NCBI GenBank assembly: GCA_020438795.1
Contig: JAGQTY010000011.1
Coordinates: 23,833-87,832 of the forward strand
Reading direction: 5' to 3'
Length of the DNA stretch: 64,000 nucleotides
Source: Actinomycetota bacterium
GTDB lineage: Bacteria > Actinomycetota > Actinomycetes > S36-B12 > GCA-2699445
Shown: positions 27,569 through 35,937 of the stretch, piece by piece
Layout: every line of letters begins with the position of its first letter
Numbering within the stretch: the stretch's first letter is position 1
Program-made: the position numbers and the translations under genes
Notes under the pieces: generated by a model
Databases searched by the model: none
Told to the model about the DNA's origin: nothing
The model's input: only the letters and a program-made list of their open reading frames with translations

Positions 27569-28168
27569 TCAGCCCCCGGATCGCGCCAATCCCCGGCGTT
27601 TCGCGGCTGCGGCCCCCGATCGTTCGGCCCAGCGATGCACGCCGACCGCCAATGGAACGCTGATCAGTCCCGTGACCAGGAACGGAACAGGCCCGACGAC
27701 TGAGTCTCCCGTAGGCAGCAGCACCAGCGCCACCACGTACACAACCCAGAGCACCGCTGCGAATATCCCCAGCACGAGCCCGGCTATCGCGTGCCATTTG
27801 ACGCTGAGAGGCTCAGCGCTCTGGTGACCGAGCGCGGCACGGCTCATTCCGAGGGCGGCCCCGACGAGGATGAGGCTGAGGCAGCCGAGTACCACCGACA
27901 CCATGCTGGGAGTGAAGCTTGACACCAGGAACAGCACCACACTGCCGCCCGCAAGCAGGAAGCCCACGGTTCCGAGCAGCTCACCCACCTGCTGGATGGG
28001 GGACTCTTCTGTGGCGGGCCGCCTGCGGGCCGCGCGGGTGCTCGGGGACAGAGTCTCGCCGCAGTTCGGGCAGTGCACGGCTGTACCGCTGACCCGCGCG
28101 TCGCACTGCGGACATGAGGAACGCTTCGCCTGACCGGTTCCGGTGACCATGACACCAGCATCACCCAT
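27569..28168 (-). CDS. Zinc-ribbon membrane protein, unknown function
   Basis: 199 residues. The N-terminus has a double CxxC zinc ribbon (CPQCDARV...CPNCGETL); about 30 polar residues separate it from four hydrophobic segments (about 67-88, 92-112, 128-150, 157-178), and the tail is basic. This zinc-ribbon plus DUF4190-like membrane arrangement is common in actinobacteria and usually unassigned. ATG 28168 and ATG 28150 are both possible starts. Convergent with the AroE-like gene. Confidence 0.65.
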   Translation of the reverse strand: MGDAGVMVTGTGQAKRSSCPQCDARVSGTAVHCPNCGETLSPSTRAARRRPATEESPIQQVGELLGTVGFLLAGGSVVLFLVSSFTPSMVSVVLGCLSLILVGAALGMSRAALGHQSAEPLSVKWHAIAGLVLGIFAAVLWVVYVVALVLLPTGDSVVGPVPFLVTGLISVPLAVGVHRWAERSGAAAAKRRGLARSGG

Positions 28169-28321
28169 TGCGGCCCGATGACCAAGTACCGACCTGATCG
28201 AAGCCGTTGCCGCAGGGGCTTCCCCGCCCGCTGCGTCCAGACTCGGGCCGGCAGGTGAACGTTGCGTGAACGCATGTCCCGGGGATGGCGTGGATCACGG
28301 TGCCCTTGACACCGTGGAACC

Positions 28322-29761
28322 ATGTCGGCAGCGAGAGTCTCCATGGGCAACGCACTCGACAATGCCCGTTGGGGAAAGTGGCATCTGCGCTACTGGTGGC
28401 TGGGCGGCCTGGGAATCATGCTCGACGGGTACGACTTCTTCATCATCGGGGCGGCGAATCCGCTCGTGGAGGACGAGTTCTCGGCAAGCGCCTGGCAGCT
28501 GGGGCTGGTCTCGACCGCGGCCATCCTGGGCGCCTTCATCGGGGCGGCATTCCTCGGTCCTCTGGGCGATCGCTTGGGCAGACGCCGGATCTTCAAGTGG
28601 GACCTCATCATGTTCGTGGTCTTCTCGATCGCATGCATGTTCGCCTGGGACGTCTACTCCCTCATCGTGATGCGCTTCCTGGTGGGCATCGCCATCGGAC
28701 TGGACTATCCGATCGCTGCCTCGTTCCTGGCCGAGATACTGCCGATCAAGAACCGGGGACGCTGGCTGGTCTCCGCATTCGCGCTGCAGGCCGTGGGAAT
28801 GTTGCTCGGCGCGCTCATCGGGGTCCTGGCGCTCACCCTGCTGCCCAGCGACGGGTCGTGGCGCTGGATGCTCGGATTCGGCGCCATACCCGCGTTGCTG
28901 ATCGTATTCCTGCGCCGGGTGATCCCCGAGAGTCCGCGATGGCTGGCGCAGAACGGTGCAGAGGCGGAGGCGATCGCAGTGGCCTCCCAGATCACCGGCC
29001 GTGATGATATCGAGCTGACCGCCAAGGACAGGAGGAAGCCCGATCAGGCCCCTCAGGGGCCCAGATCCCTCTTCCAGCCAGCACTGTTCAGACCAGACAT
29101 GATCCGGCGCACGATCTTCACCGCCGTGCCGTGGTTCCTGATGGACATCGCCGTCTACGGGGTGGGAATCTTCACACCCACACTGCTGGCAGCGATGCAT
29201 CTCGCAGGGAGTGACGCGGGGTACATCGCCCAGGATCGTGCAGCGGTGGAGGGCAGCGCTCTGCTCGACGTCTTCCTCGTCCTCGGCTTCATCGCTGCCA
29301 TCTTCTTCATCGACCGTATCGGGCGCGTCCGGCTGCAACTCGGGGGCTTCGTGATGATGGCGGTCGGGCTCGCTCTCCTCGCGATCGTGAGCGCACTGCC
29401 CGGAGGCGGCGGGGCGCACATCCCCCTGGTGTTCATTGCATTCGCGGTCTTCAACTTCTTCATGAACGCCGGGCCGAACGCGACCACCTACGCCTTACCT
29501 GCCGAGATCTTCCCGTCACACATTCGGGCAACAGGGCATGGATTCGCGGCCGGGATGGCGAAGCTGGGTGCTGCGCTCGGCGTCTTCTTCTTCCCGATCC
29601 TGCTCGATCACGTCGACGAATGGATGCTGCTGGGGGGCCTGGCGCTCATCTGCGTCGTCGGATTCATCGTCACGCTGGTGTTCCAGATCGAACCGGCGGG
29701 CAAATCGCTCGACGAGATGTCCGGACGCAAGGCCGGCGCTCTGCAGCCGGTCGCAGGCTGA
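28322..29761 (+). CDS. Major facilitator superfamily transporter (sugar/phosphate porter type)
   Basis: Twelve-TM proton-coupled carrier. The loop 2-3 motif GDRLGRRRIF, RFLVGIAIGLDYP after TM4, PESPRWLAQNG before the central loop, and the loop 8-9 FIDRIGRVRLQL mark the sugar-porter/phosphate-H+-symporter branch. ALPAEIFPSHIRATGHG near TM10-11 matches the same group. 479 residues. The substrate is not decided; relatives carry phosphate, aromatic acids or sugars. ATG 28322 is used; ATG 28343 is a possible shorter start. Neighbouring genes give no substrate clue. Confidence 0.82.
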   Translation: MSAARVSMGNALDNARWGKWHLRYWWLGGLGIMLDGYDFFIIGAANPLVEDEFSASAWQLGLVSTAAILGAFIGAAFLGPLGDRLGRRRIFKWDLIMFVVFSIACMFAWDVYSLIVMRFLVGIAIGLDYPIAASFLAEILPIKNRGRWLVSAFALQAVGMLLGALIGVLALTLLPSDGSWRWMLGFGAIPALLIVFLRRVIPESPRWLAQNGAEAEAIAVASQITGRDDIELTAKDRRKPDQAPQGPRSLFQPALFRPDMIRRTIFTAVPWFLMDIAVYGVGIFTPTLLAAMHLAGSDAGYIAQDRAAVEGSALLDVFLVLGFIAAIFFIDRIGRVRLQLGGFVMMAVGLALLAIVSALPGGGGAHIPLVFIAFAVFNFFMNAGPNATTYALPAEIFPSHIRATGHGFAAGMAKLGAALGVFFFPILLDHVDEWMLLGGLALICVVGFIVTLVFQIEPAGKSLDEMSGRKAGALQPVAG

Positions 29762-29875
29762 TCCCCGTCGGTGACGTGCCGCTCAACGCAGTCTGAGAAG
29801 CATCCGCAGCCCACGTCGGGTGAATCGTCACCATCGCCGGAGTGCGCGGATAAGCTGGTCTGGGAGGTGAGGCCG

Positions 29876-30808
29876 ATGTACAAGGGCCGCAGGATCGCAG
29901 CCGTGGTTCCCGCCTACAACGAGGAGTTGCTGATCGGGAAGACGCTGGCGGACATGCCCGATCTCATTGACGTCATCGTGGCCGTCGATGACTGCTCGAC
30001 TGACACGACGCTTGCCTGTATGCAGGAGTCCCGCGACCCCCGGCTACAGATCGTGGCACTTCCGGAGAACCAGGGTGTGGGTGGAGCCGTCATCGCCGGT
30101 CACCGTGCCGCCATCCAGGCCGGTGCCGAGATCATGGTAGTGCTGGCCGGCGACAATCAGATGGACCCCATCTACCTGCCTGATCTGCTGGAGCCGATCG
30201 TCACGGATGGCTACGGCTTCACCAAGGGGAACCGCTTCTACAGCCGGGAGAGTCTCAACGGCATGCCCCGACTGCGGGTCATGGGCAACATGGCGCTCAC
30301 CTTCCTCAACAAGGCGGCCAGCGGCTACTGGCACATCGCCGATCCTCAGAACGGCTACACTGCCGTCACTGCGGAATCCCTGGCACAGGTGCCACTGGAC
30401 CGGGTCTCGAAGCGCTACGACTTCGAGAACGACCTGCTGGTGTGGCTCAGCATCGCGGGTGTGAGGGCCAAGGATGTCCGGATCCCCAGCCGCTATGGCG
30501 CCGAAACGTCCACCCTGGCTGTTCCCTCAACGGCATTGCGGCTGTCCGTCTGCTTCTTCCGGGGCTTCTGGCGCCGGATGTGGCTCAAGTACATGCTCTG
30601 GTCCTTCTCCCCGATTGCGTTGCTCTTCGGGGCGGGACTGTTCCTGACCGGAGCAGGGATGGCGGTGGGACTGTGGGCGAGCGCTGCCGCCTTCACCGGA
30701 ACTTCACCAACGGCCGGCACCACGGTCCTGGCGGTGCTGCCATTCCTGTGCGGTTTCGTGCTGCTCACGCAGGCGCTTGTGCTGGACATCCAGGAGTCGC
30801 CGGACTGA
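29876..30808 (+). CDS. Glycosyltransferase family 2 (polyprenyl-phosphate sugar transferase-like)
   Basis: GT-A enzyme that probably moves a sugar from a nucleotide donor onto polyprenyl phosphate at the membrane. The N-terminal domain has AAVVPAYNEELLIG, VDDCSTDTT, LAGDNQMDP (DxD-like) and the acceptor-side block DPQNGYTAV; two C-terminal TM helices lie at about 240-262 and 280-302. ATG 29876 follows GGGAGGTGA by 5 nt, and the frame is open to 29771. The stop overlaps the GtrA start by one base. The GT2-GtrA pair is the known arrangement in which GtrA is proposed to flip the lipid-linked sugar. Confidence 0.85.
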   Translation: MYKGRRIAAVVPAYNEELLIGKTLADMPDLIDVIVAVDDCSTDTTLACMQESRDPRLQIVALPENQGVGGAVIAGHRAAIQAGAEIMVVLAGDNQMDPIYLPDLLEPIVTDGYGFTKGNRFYSRESLNGMPRLRVMGNMALTFLNKAASGYWHIADPQNGYTAVTAESLAQVPLDRVSKRYDFENDLLVWLSIAGVRAKDVRIPSRYGAETSTLAVPSTALRLSVCFFRGFWRRMWLKYMLWSFSPIALLFGAGLFLTGAGMAVGLWASAAAFTGTSPTAGTTVLAVLPFLCGFVLLTQALVLDIQESPD

Positions 30809-31233
30809 TGGGTGCGTTCATCAGGTTCCTGACCACGGGAGTGCTCAGCTTCTCCACGGACTTCACCACCTACCTCGTGCTGGTGGGTCTGATCGGCCTC
30901 TGGGCCCCGGTCGCCGGAGTACTCGCCTATGCGGCGGCGTTCTGCGTCAACTTCTTCGTGAACCGTTCCTGGACGTACGACTCAGCTGGTGCCGGTGCTG
31001 GGAGTCAGCTGCTTCGCTATGTGCTGCTCGTACTGGCGAACACCGGCATCGTCTTCGTCGGACTGGCCGTGCTCACAGCCTCGGGGTGGGGTGCGGTGAC
31101 CGCCAAGCTCGTACTCGTCGTGCTGATGACACCAGTCAACTTCCTCATCATGCGCCAATGGGTCTTCCGAGACCGTACCGACGAAGTCGACTCGACGATG
31201 CCCGCCTCTGGGGCGATCGGTGCCGGGCGTTGA
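30808..31233 (+). CDS. GtrA family flippase-like membrane protein
   Basis: 141 residues with four TM segments (about 5-30, 33-52, 66-88, 93-115) and the family's FCVNFFVNRSWTY between TM2 and TM3 and MTPVNFLIMRQWVFR at the end. GtrA proteins are thought to move polyprenyl-phosphate-linked sugars across the membrane, here the product of the overlapping GT2 gene. ATG 30808 overlaps the previous stop as TGATG, so expression is coupled. Confidence 0.87.
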   Translation: MGAFIRFLTTGVLSFSTDFTTYLVLVGLIGLWAPVAGVLAYAAAFCVNFFVNRSWTYDSAGAGAGSQLLRYVLLVLANTGIVFVGLAVLTASGWGAVTAKLVLVVLMTPVNFLIMRQWVFRDRTDEVDSTMPASGAIGAGR

Positions 31234-31280
31234 GACTCTGGGGCAGGGAGCACATGGCGCCTGCCAAGGCTGTCCCGAAG

Positions 31281-31352
31281 CTCCCGCGGTTGGATTCGAA
31301 CCAACAACACACCGGTTAACAGCCGGATGCTCTGCCATTGAGCTACGCGGGA
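31281..31352 (-). tRNA. tRNA-Asn (anticodon GTT)
   Basis: On the minus strand: acceptor TCCCGCG/CGCGGGA, D-arm GCTC...GAGC, anticodon loop CTGTTAA with GTT (complement of 31318-31320), T-loop TTCGAAT, discriminator G. CCA is not encoded (CTT follows). The first anticodon-stem pair is a T-T mismatch; the remaining four are G-C. Convergent with gtrA. Confidence 0.95.
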
Positions 31353-31421
31353 AAGACCACTGTCGAGTGTAGCGTGAACCCGCCTCGTCAGGACAAACGG
31401 GCAAGAGCGATCTCCGCGCCG

Positions 31422-32354
31422 TCAGGGGATCGCGGTGGGCCAGGGACTCCACCATTCGGCGACCCAGCCCCGATAGGCCACGATGTCCTGCTGCTCGCAT
31501 GTCGCCCGGTGCGGGGCGGCGGCGAACTCGGCGCCACCGTAGTGCTCCCAGAACGTCTGGCTCATCTGCCACTTGCCCATGTAGCGGCCGTTGGGGTTCG
31601 TGATGGCGCAGTTGCCGCCCGACTCACGGTCCACGACCATTCGGGCAGTCCAGGACCCCACGAAGTCCGCGACCGGAATCGTGGCACGATGACTGGCTGA
31701 GCTGCGGGCGGCCTCACTCGTCGTCGGGTCGACGGCGGGAGCCGTCACCCGATCGCCAAGGGCCTGCCAGGTGGCAGTGTCAACGACTCCGCTCACCGGC
31801 AATCCCGAGGCGCGTTGGAAATCCTCCACTGCTGCCTGCGTCCCGGGCCCGAAGACACCGTCGGCGTCGATCGCCAGTGCCGCCTGTAGCGCCCGCACCC
31901 ATTCAGAGACGTGACCACGCCGCAGCTCCGGCCAGTCCCCTCGATCGCTCGCCGGAGCGGGTGCCGCTGGTGTCTGCGACGGTGGCTGTGCCGGTGGCAC
32001 GACTCGGTAGCCGAGGTAGCGCCAGGTCTTGCGGTTCACCTTCATCCTGGGTGTGAGACCGACTGAGCGGCGGAACCTCTTCACCGCCCTCCCGGTGGGC
32101 CGGTTGAAACGGCCGTTCACCGGGACGCTGAGGGCAGTCTGGACCGCGCTCACCCACGGTCCACGTGAACCTCGACGCAGCACCGGGCGGGTGCGGGCCT
32201 CGTCCCGTGGCAGGAGTTGCGCGCTGGACGAACTGGCGGTGGGGGCGCTATGAATCGCGGGCTCCACTGCGACGGCCTCCGTGGGTGCGCTGATGAGCCA
32301 GCCGGGGACCGCGAGCAGGCCCACCAGCGAAAGGATCACGAATCTCGGTGTCAT
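31422..32354 (-). CDS. Secreted peptidoglycan-binding protein with Rpf/lysozyme-like domain
   Basis: Exported cell-wall protein. Signal peptide MTPRFVILSLVGLLAVPGWL, then a Ser-rich stretch, two PG_binding_1 repeats (about 60-115 and 145-203: GVFGPGTQAAVEDFQRASG in the second), and a C-terminal transglycosylase-like domain (about 235-310) with VVDRESGGNCAITNPNG, GKWQMSQTFW and two cysteines, as in resuscitation-promoting factors. The Glu of DRESGG is the expected catalytic acid. It probably cleaves or remodels peptidoglycan. ATG 32354 follows GAGGAGTGGA; the longer frame to 32411 is not needed. Confidence 0.85.
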   Translation of the reverse strand: MTPRFVILSLVGLLAVPGWLISAPTEAVAVEPAIHSAPTASSSSAQLLPRDEARTRPVLRRGSRGPWVSAVQTALSVPVNGRFNRPTGRAVKRFRRSVGLTPRMKVNRKTWRYLGYRVVPPAQPPSQTPAAPAPASDRGDWPELRRGHVSEWVRALQAALAIDADGVFGPGTQAAVEDFQRASGLPVSGVVDTATWQALGDRVTAPAVDPTTSEAARSSASHRATIPVADFVGSWTARMVVDRESGGNCAITNPNGRYMGKWQMSQTFWEHYGGAEFAAAPHRATCEQQDIVAYRGWVAEWWSPWPTAIP

Positions 32355-32429
32355 TCCACTCCTCAAAGCGCCTTTCGACGCTATCGAGCCACAATCTTGA
32401 GGCGAAGGCATGTTATTCGTCCGTTATGT

Positions 32430-32439
32430 TCAGATATCT
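32430..32439. promoter_or_regulatory. 10-bp palindrome in the divergent Rpf-like/hydrolase gap
   Basis: CAGATATCTG, perfectly symmetric, in an unusually AT-rich stretch between divergent genes. Possible operator; the regulator is unknown. Confidence 0.25.
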
Positions 32440-32550
32440 GTTCGCGATGAGTGCTTGGGCGGTGACCGACGGTCTACGCGGGGTGCAGGGCCCGGGAACC
32501 TGTGGGAATGTTCACCTTTGCCGTAGTGATCACTCAACGTCGCGCTCAGC

Positions 32551-32556
32551 TACAAT
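32551..32556 (+). promoter_or_regulatory. -10 box for the alpha/beta hydrolase gene
   Basis: TACAAT, 24 nt before the AUG-proximal AGGAGGTGATC ribosome-binding region; predicts a start near 32563. Confidence 0.45.
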
Positions 32557-32579
32557 CAGGACATCCTCAGGAGGTGATC

Positions 32580-33545
32580 ATGGCAGGGTTCGCTGATCTG
32601 GAGGTCCAGTACCTGCGAATCCATGGCTATGACCGGGCCTTCGTGAAGACCGGCAAGGGCCCCGCCGTCCTGTTGCTGCACGGCATCGGCATGAGCCACA
32701 ACTCCTGGGCTGACGTCATCCCTCTGCTGGCGCGCAATCACACGGTGATCGCTCCGGATCTGCTCGGTCATGGTGCCAGTGACAAGCCGCGGGCGGACTA
32801 CACCCTCGGTGGCTACGCCAACGGCATGCGAGATCTGCTGGCGCTGCTGGGGATTCCGCGGGTGACGGTCGTGGGTCACAGCTTCGGCGGCGGAGTCGCC
32901 ATGCAGTTCGCGTATCAGTACCCGCATCTGGTGGAACGGTTCGTACTCGTTGACAGTGGAGGGCTCGGTCGCAGCGTGAACCCCGGGCTGCGACTCCTGG
33001 CGGTCCCCGGGACCGGACCGTTCGTGGCGGCGATCTCGCGACCTTCAGTTCGGCGGCGGATGATCCCGACGCTACGACGCCTGCACGCCACCCGTCTGCC
33101 TCTGACGCAGGACCTCGGCGGCCTCGCCGACGTGTACGAGGAGTTCGCGGACCCCAAGGCGAGGGCAGCCTTCCGGCACGTGCTGCGAGCTGTCGTTGAC
33201 TGGCGCGGTCAGGTCATCACCATGCTGGATCGCGGCTACCTGGCCGAGTACATGCCGGCGCTGGTGGTGTGGGGCGCCAAGGACCTGGTCATCCCGGTCC
33301 GGCACGCATACTCGGCCAAGGAGCTGATCCCGGGGGCAAGGCTGGAGATCTTCGAGGACTGCGGCCACATGCCCCACGAGGACGATCCCCAGCGATTCGC
33401 CACCGTGATCCACAACTTCATCGCTTCCACCCCTGCCTCCGTCTGGGATCCGAGGGTGTTCAGGGATGCACTGGCGTCCGGCCCGGTCGTGCGGCGCAGG
33501 ACACCCAGCGAGATCGATCTCACAGAGGTCCCTGAACCCGCCTGA
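32580..33545 (+). CDS. Alpha/beta fold hydrolase
   Basis: Cytoplasmic hydrolase, 321 residues. Oxyanion strand LLLHGIGMSHNSW, nucleophile Ser101 in VVGHSFGGGVA, acid Asp in VVWGAKDLVIP and catalytic His in FEDCGHMPHED complete the triad. It resembles actinobacterial esterases and C-C bond hydrolases; a basic C-terminal tail of about 35 residues is extra. ATG 32580 has a strong site (AGGAGGTGATC) immediately upstream, and the longer frame to 32502 crosses the promoter. Substrate unknown. Confidence 0.85.
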   Translation: MAGFADLEVQYLRIHGYDRAFVKTGKGPAVLLLHGIGMSHNSWADVIPLLARNHTVIAPDLLGHGASDKPRADYTLGGYANGMRDLLALLGIPRVTVVGHSFGGGVAMQFAYQYPHLVERFVLVDSGGLGRSVNPGLRLLAVPGTGPFVAAISRPSVRRRMIPTLRRLHATRLPLTQDLGGLADVYEEFADPKARAAFRHVLRAVVDWRGQVITMLDRGYLAEYMPALVVWGAKDLVIPVRHAYSAKELIPGARLEIFEDCGHMPHEDDPQRFATVIHNFIASTPASVWDPRVFRDALASGPVVRRRTPSEIDLTEVPEPA

Positions 33546-33586
33546 CCGGATTTCGTGGCCCGCCCCGCCATCCCGGAGCGAATGGC

Positions 33587-33919
33587 TCAGCGGTGCTGAT
33601 TCTGGTGGTCAGGTGCTGCCCGGGTCTGATCGGTCCATTGGTGACCGTCCCAGTACCACTGCGTCGCGTCGTCCTCGGGTGAGTCGTACCAGCCCGGATC
33701 GGCATCCGGGACCCGGTGACGTTCGATGAGCAGCCACTGGACGAAGCCTGCGAACCCGCCGAAGATGAGCACCCCGAGGACGAATGCCAGCAGCGCGTCC
33801 TGAAGACTGGCGAGGCCCGGTTGCGAAATGCTGGCGAACTCGACCACCAGTGCCATCAGCACGCCGATGGGCAGCCCGACCGCCAGTCCGAGCCGAACCG
33901 GATGCATACGTCGTTTCAT
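33587..33919 (-). CDS. DUF2510 domain small membrane protein
   Basis: 110 residues. Two TM helices (about 9-27 and 40-62) precede a C-terminal DUF2510 segment, DPGWYDSPEDDATQWYWDGHQWT, an actinobacterial module with conserved Trp and Gly found on many small membrane proteins. ATG 33919 follows GAAGGAGAAG. No known activity; convergent with the hydrolase gene. Confidence 0.78.
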   Translation of the reverse strand: MKRRMHPVRLGLAVGLPIGVLMALVVEFASISQPGLASLQDALLAFVLGVLIFGGFAGFVQWLLIERHRVPDADPGWYDSPEDDATQWYWDGHQWTDQTRAAPDHQNQHR

Positions 33920-34004
33920 CGACTTCTCCTTCGTGCGCTGACATTGTCCCCCGTCGGTGGCGGGCTCGCTGCCGGTGAACTGCCGCTGTGATCAATCCGT
34001 GACG

Positions 34005-35549
34005 CTACGCGCTGGGCTGGGCGCTGGACTCAGGTCTCGTGCCGCCCGTCGGACCGAGACCCAGGCCGTGCCGGGCCAGCCACGTCAGTCCGTTCGCCAC
34101 CGGCTCGAGTCTATTGGCGATGCTTGTCCCGGAAGGCAGGGGAACGGTCGTCAGCTCCTGCATCAGTCTGGTGAGGTTGGCCCGTTCGGCGTCGCCCGCA
34201 CCCGGCATGCCCAACAGGTCTGCGGTTCTGGCCCGCGCCAGCATCTGTTGGATGACTCCGGTCAGGTCGAGCTCGAGGGAGTCGGCCGCGCGGTGAACCC
34301 GTTCCCGGCTCGAGCCAGGCCAGCCGCGGCTCGCCTGGCGTGGCGCTACCACTGCCGAGGCCTCACTCAGGCTGCGACGTGCGATGACCAACCACTGTTC
34401 AGGAAGGTCCAGTTCCGCCGCGACCCGCTCGCGGGCGCGCCGGACCACCGCGGCCGGTACATGCACGGAGAATGACGAGAAGGGATCTCCCTGCGAGAGT
34501 GCAACCAGGATTGCGGGAATGTCCGATTCCCGTAGTCCCCGGCGCAGCGTCTCCTCGTGGTCAGTCGCAGGGTCGGCGGCCCGCACGCCGAGCTCCATGG
34601 CCTGTTCGGTCAGGATGAGGCTGCGGGCCGCCTCTGCCCTGAGCCAGTCGTGCGGGGTCGCTGATGCGGTGGGGAGCTCCTCCAGGATCCGCAGCGTGAG
34701 TTGTACGAGCAGCAGGTAGAGTGCCTGATCCGTGCTGAGCTCCGGTGACTCATCACCGTCTGTCGGTTGGTCGGGAGGCTGCACGGCGAGCCGGACCAGG
34801 TCGGCCACTCCCGGCTCCGCCAGACAGGTTCGAAGGTTGTGGTCGCCCAGGCTTCCGTGGACGCTCACATCCACGGCCTGGGGGAACCTTGCCCCGATCG
34901 GTTCGCCGCGGGTCACGACGTCCCCGGTGTTGAACACGTTCAGCCAGCCATGCACCTGCTCGTAGGGGAAGTGATACCGCAGGTCGAAGAGCGTCCAGGG
35001 GATCCGGTCGCGTGCCAGGGGAGAGGCAGCCGTGATCAGGAGCGGGACGTCCACGTCCGCAGGCAGGTGCTGGATCAGGTCGAGGGCCACGACGGCACCG
35101 AGGGAATGCCCGACAATGATCACCCTGGTGTGTCCCGCCAGACCTGCCAGCACTCGTTCCCGGATGGCTACCCGGCGACCTTCGTCGCTGAAGAAGTTGG
35201 CCAGTCGCCGCGAGAAGACCCTCACCACCAGTTGTTCACCGACGCTGTCCAGCACCTTCGGCACGCGTCCGACGCCTCCGCGGGCGCTGACCGAGCCGGC
35301 TCGAGCCTCCGCCAGGATCGCGAACATCCGTGTCTGCTGGGCACGGTAGCGCCGTCGGGTGGCCTCTGTGATACTGCGGTGCGTCAGTGCTGCTGCGCCG
35401 ACCGCCCGCCAGCGCTGCGGCTCGCTCTCGAGCAGGTCGGAGAAGTCAGGTGCACTGATCCTCGTCGCCGCTGGCAGTCCCAGCGCGTCGACCCAGTCAC
35501 GGCTGGTTCCGTCGTCACCCACGCCGTGGAGATACAGGATGGACACCAC
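34005..35549 (-). CDS. Large lipase-like alpha/beta hydrolase, unknown substrate
   Basis: 514 residues. The first 230 form an alpha/beta hydrolase domain: SILYLHGVGDDGTSRDW, a helical insertion, VIIVGHSLGAVVALDLI (nucleophile Ser149), ITAASPLA and FNTGDVVTRGEP with VHGSLGDHNLRT supplying the probable Asp and His. The remaining 280 residues are mostly helical, without a family I recognise. GTG 35549 lies 6 nt after TACGAT on this strand, supporting a leaderless start. No neighbours suggest a role; PGAP1-like or cutinase-like lipases are the closest folds. Confidence 0.72.
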   Translation of the reverse strand: MVSILYLHGVGDDGTSRDWVDALGLPAATRISAPDFSDLLESEPQRWRAVGAAALTHRSITEATRRRYRAQQTRMFAILAEARAGSVSARGGVGRVPKVLDSVGEQLVVRVFSRRLANFFSDEGRRVAIRERVLAGLAGHTRVIIVGHSLGAVVALDLIQHLPADVDVPLLITAASPLARDRIPWTLFDLRYHFPYEQVHGWLNVFNTGDVVTRGEPIGARFPQAVDVSVHGSLGDHNLRTCLAEPGVADLVRLAVQPPDQPTDGDESPELSTDQALYLLLVQLTLRILEELPTASATPHDWLRAEAARSLILTEQAMELGVRAADPATDHEETLRRGLRESDIPAILVALSQGDPFSSFSVHVPAAVVRRARERVAAELDLPEQWLVIARRSLSEASAVVAPRQASRGWPGSSRERVHRAADSLELDLTGVIQQMLARARTADLLGMPGAGDAERANLTRLMQELTTVPLPSGTSIANRLEPVANGLTWLARHGLGLGPTGGTRPESSAQPSA

Positions 35550-35555
35550 CCCCCG

Positions 35556-35561
35556 ATCGTA
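35556..35561 (-). promoter_or_regulatory. -10 box for the large hydrolase gene
   Basis: TACGAT on the minus strand, 6 nt before GTG 35549; predicts a leaderless mRNA. Confidence 0.45.
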
Positions 35562-35643
35562 GTCGAGCGATCACGCAGAGGTGGCGAACCGGCGTTCCGC
35601 GTCGTCCCGCGCCCAGGATGGAGCGGTTCCGCCGGGTGAGTCG

Positions 35644-35937
35644 CTACTCGCTGGGCCAGGGATCCTCGTGCTCGGCCGCCTCCTCAAGGTCGGCCGAGCT
35701 TGTCGCGGGCTGCGGCGGACTGAGCAGGACCCAGAGCCAGAAGGAACCCGCGAGCAGCAGCAGGCCGATCCCCGTCCAAAGGCTGATGTTGACCCCGGCC
35801 GCCTTCTCGATGTCCTCCGGGGTGGCCCGCAGGCCCGTGATGGTGACCATCACGCCGAAGATGGTGAACAGGCAGGCGATGAGGAACCGCAGATCCAGCA
35901 GCCGGTCGTTGAACGTCACTCTCTGCTGCTCGCTCAT
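35644..35937 (-). CDS. Small two-TM membrane protein coupled to the symporter gene
   Basis: 97 residues: a short polar start (MSEQQRVTFNDRLLDLR), two TM helices (about 17-38 and 52-72) and an acidic tail ending AEHEDPWPSE. Its ATG at 35937 overlaps the end of the symporter gene (35934) by 4 nt, so it is translationally coupled and may be a symporter subunit or assembly factor. No family recognised. Confidence 0.7.
   Translation of the reverse strand: MSEQQRVTFNDRLLDLRFLIACLFTIFGVMVTITGLRATPEDIEKAAGVNISLWTGIGLLLLAGSFWLWVLLSPPQPATSSADLEEAAEHEDPWPSE

Noticed and set aside
32355..32579. c-di-AMP (ydaO) riboswitch before the Rpf-like gene
   Set aside because: Considered because such riboswitches often precede Rpf-type genes, but the conserved ydaO sequence blocks are not present in the minus-strand leader.
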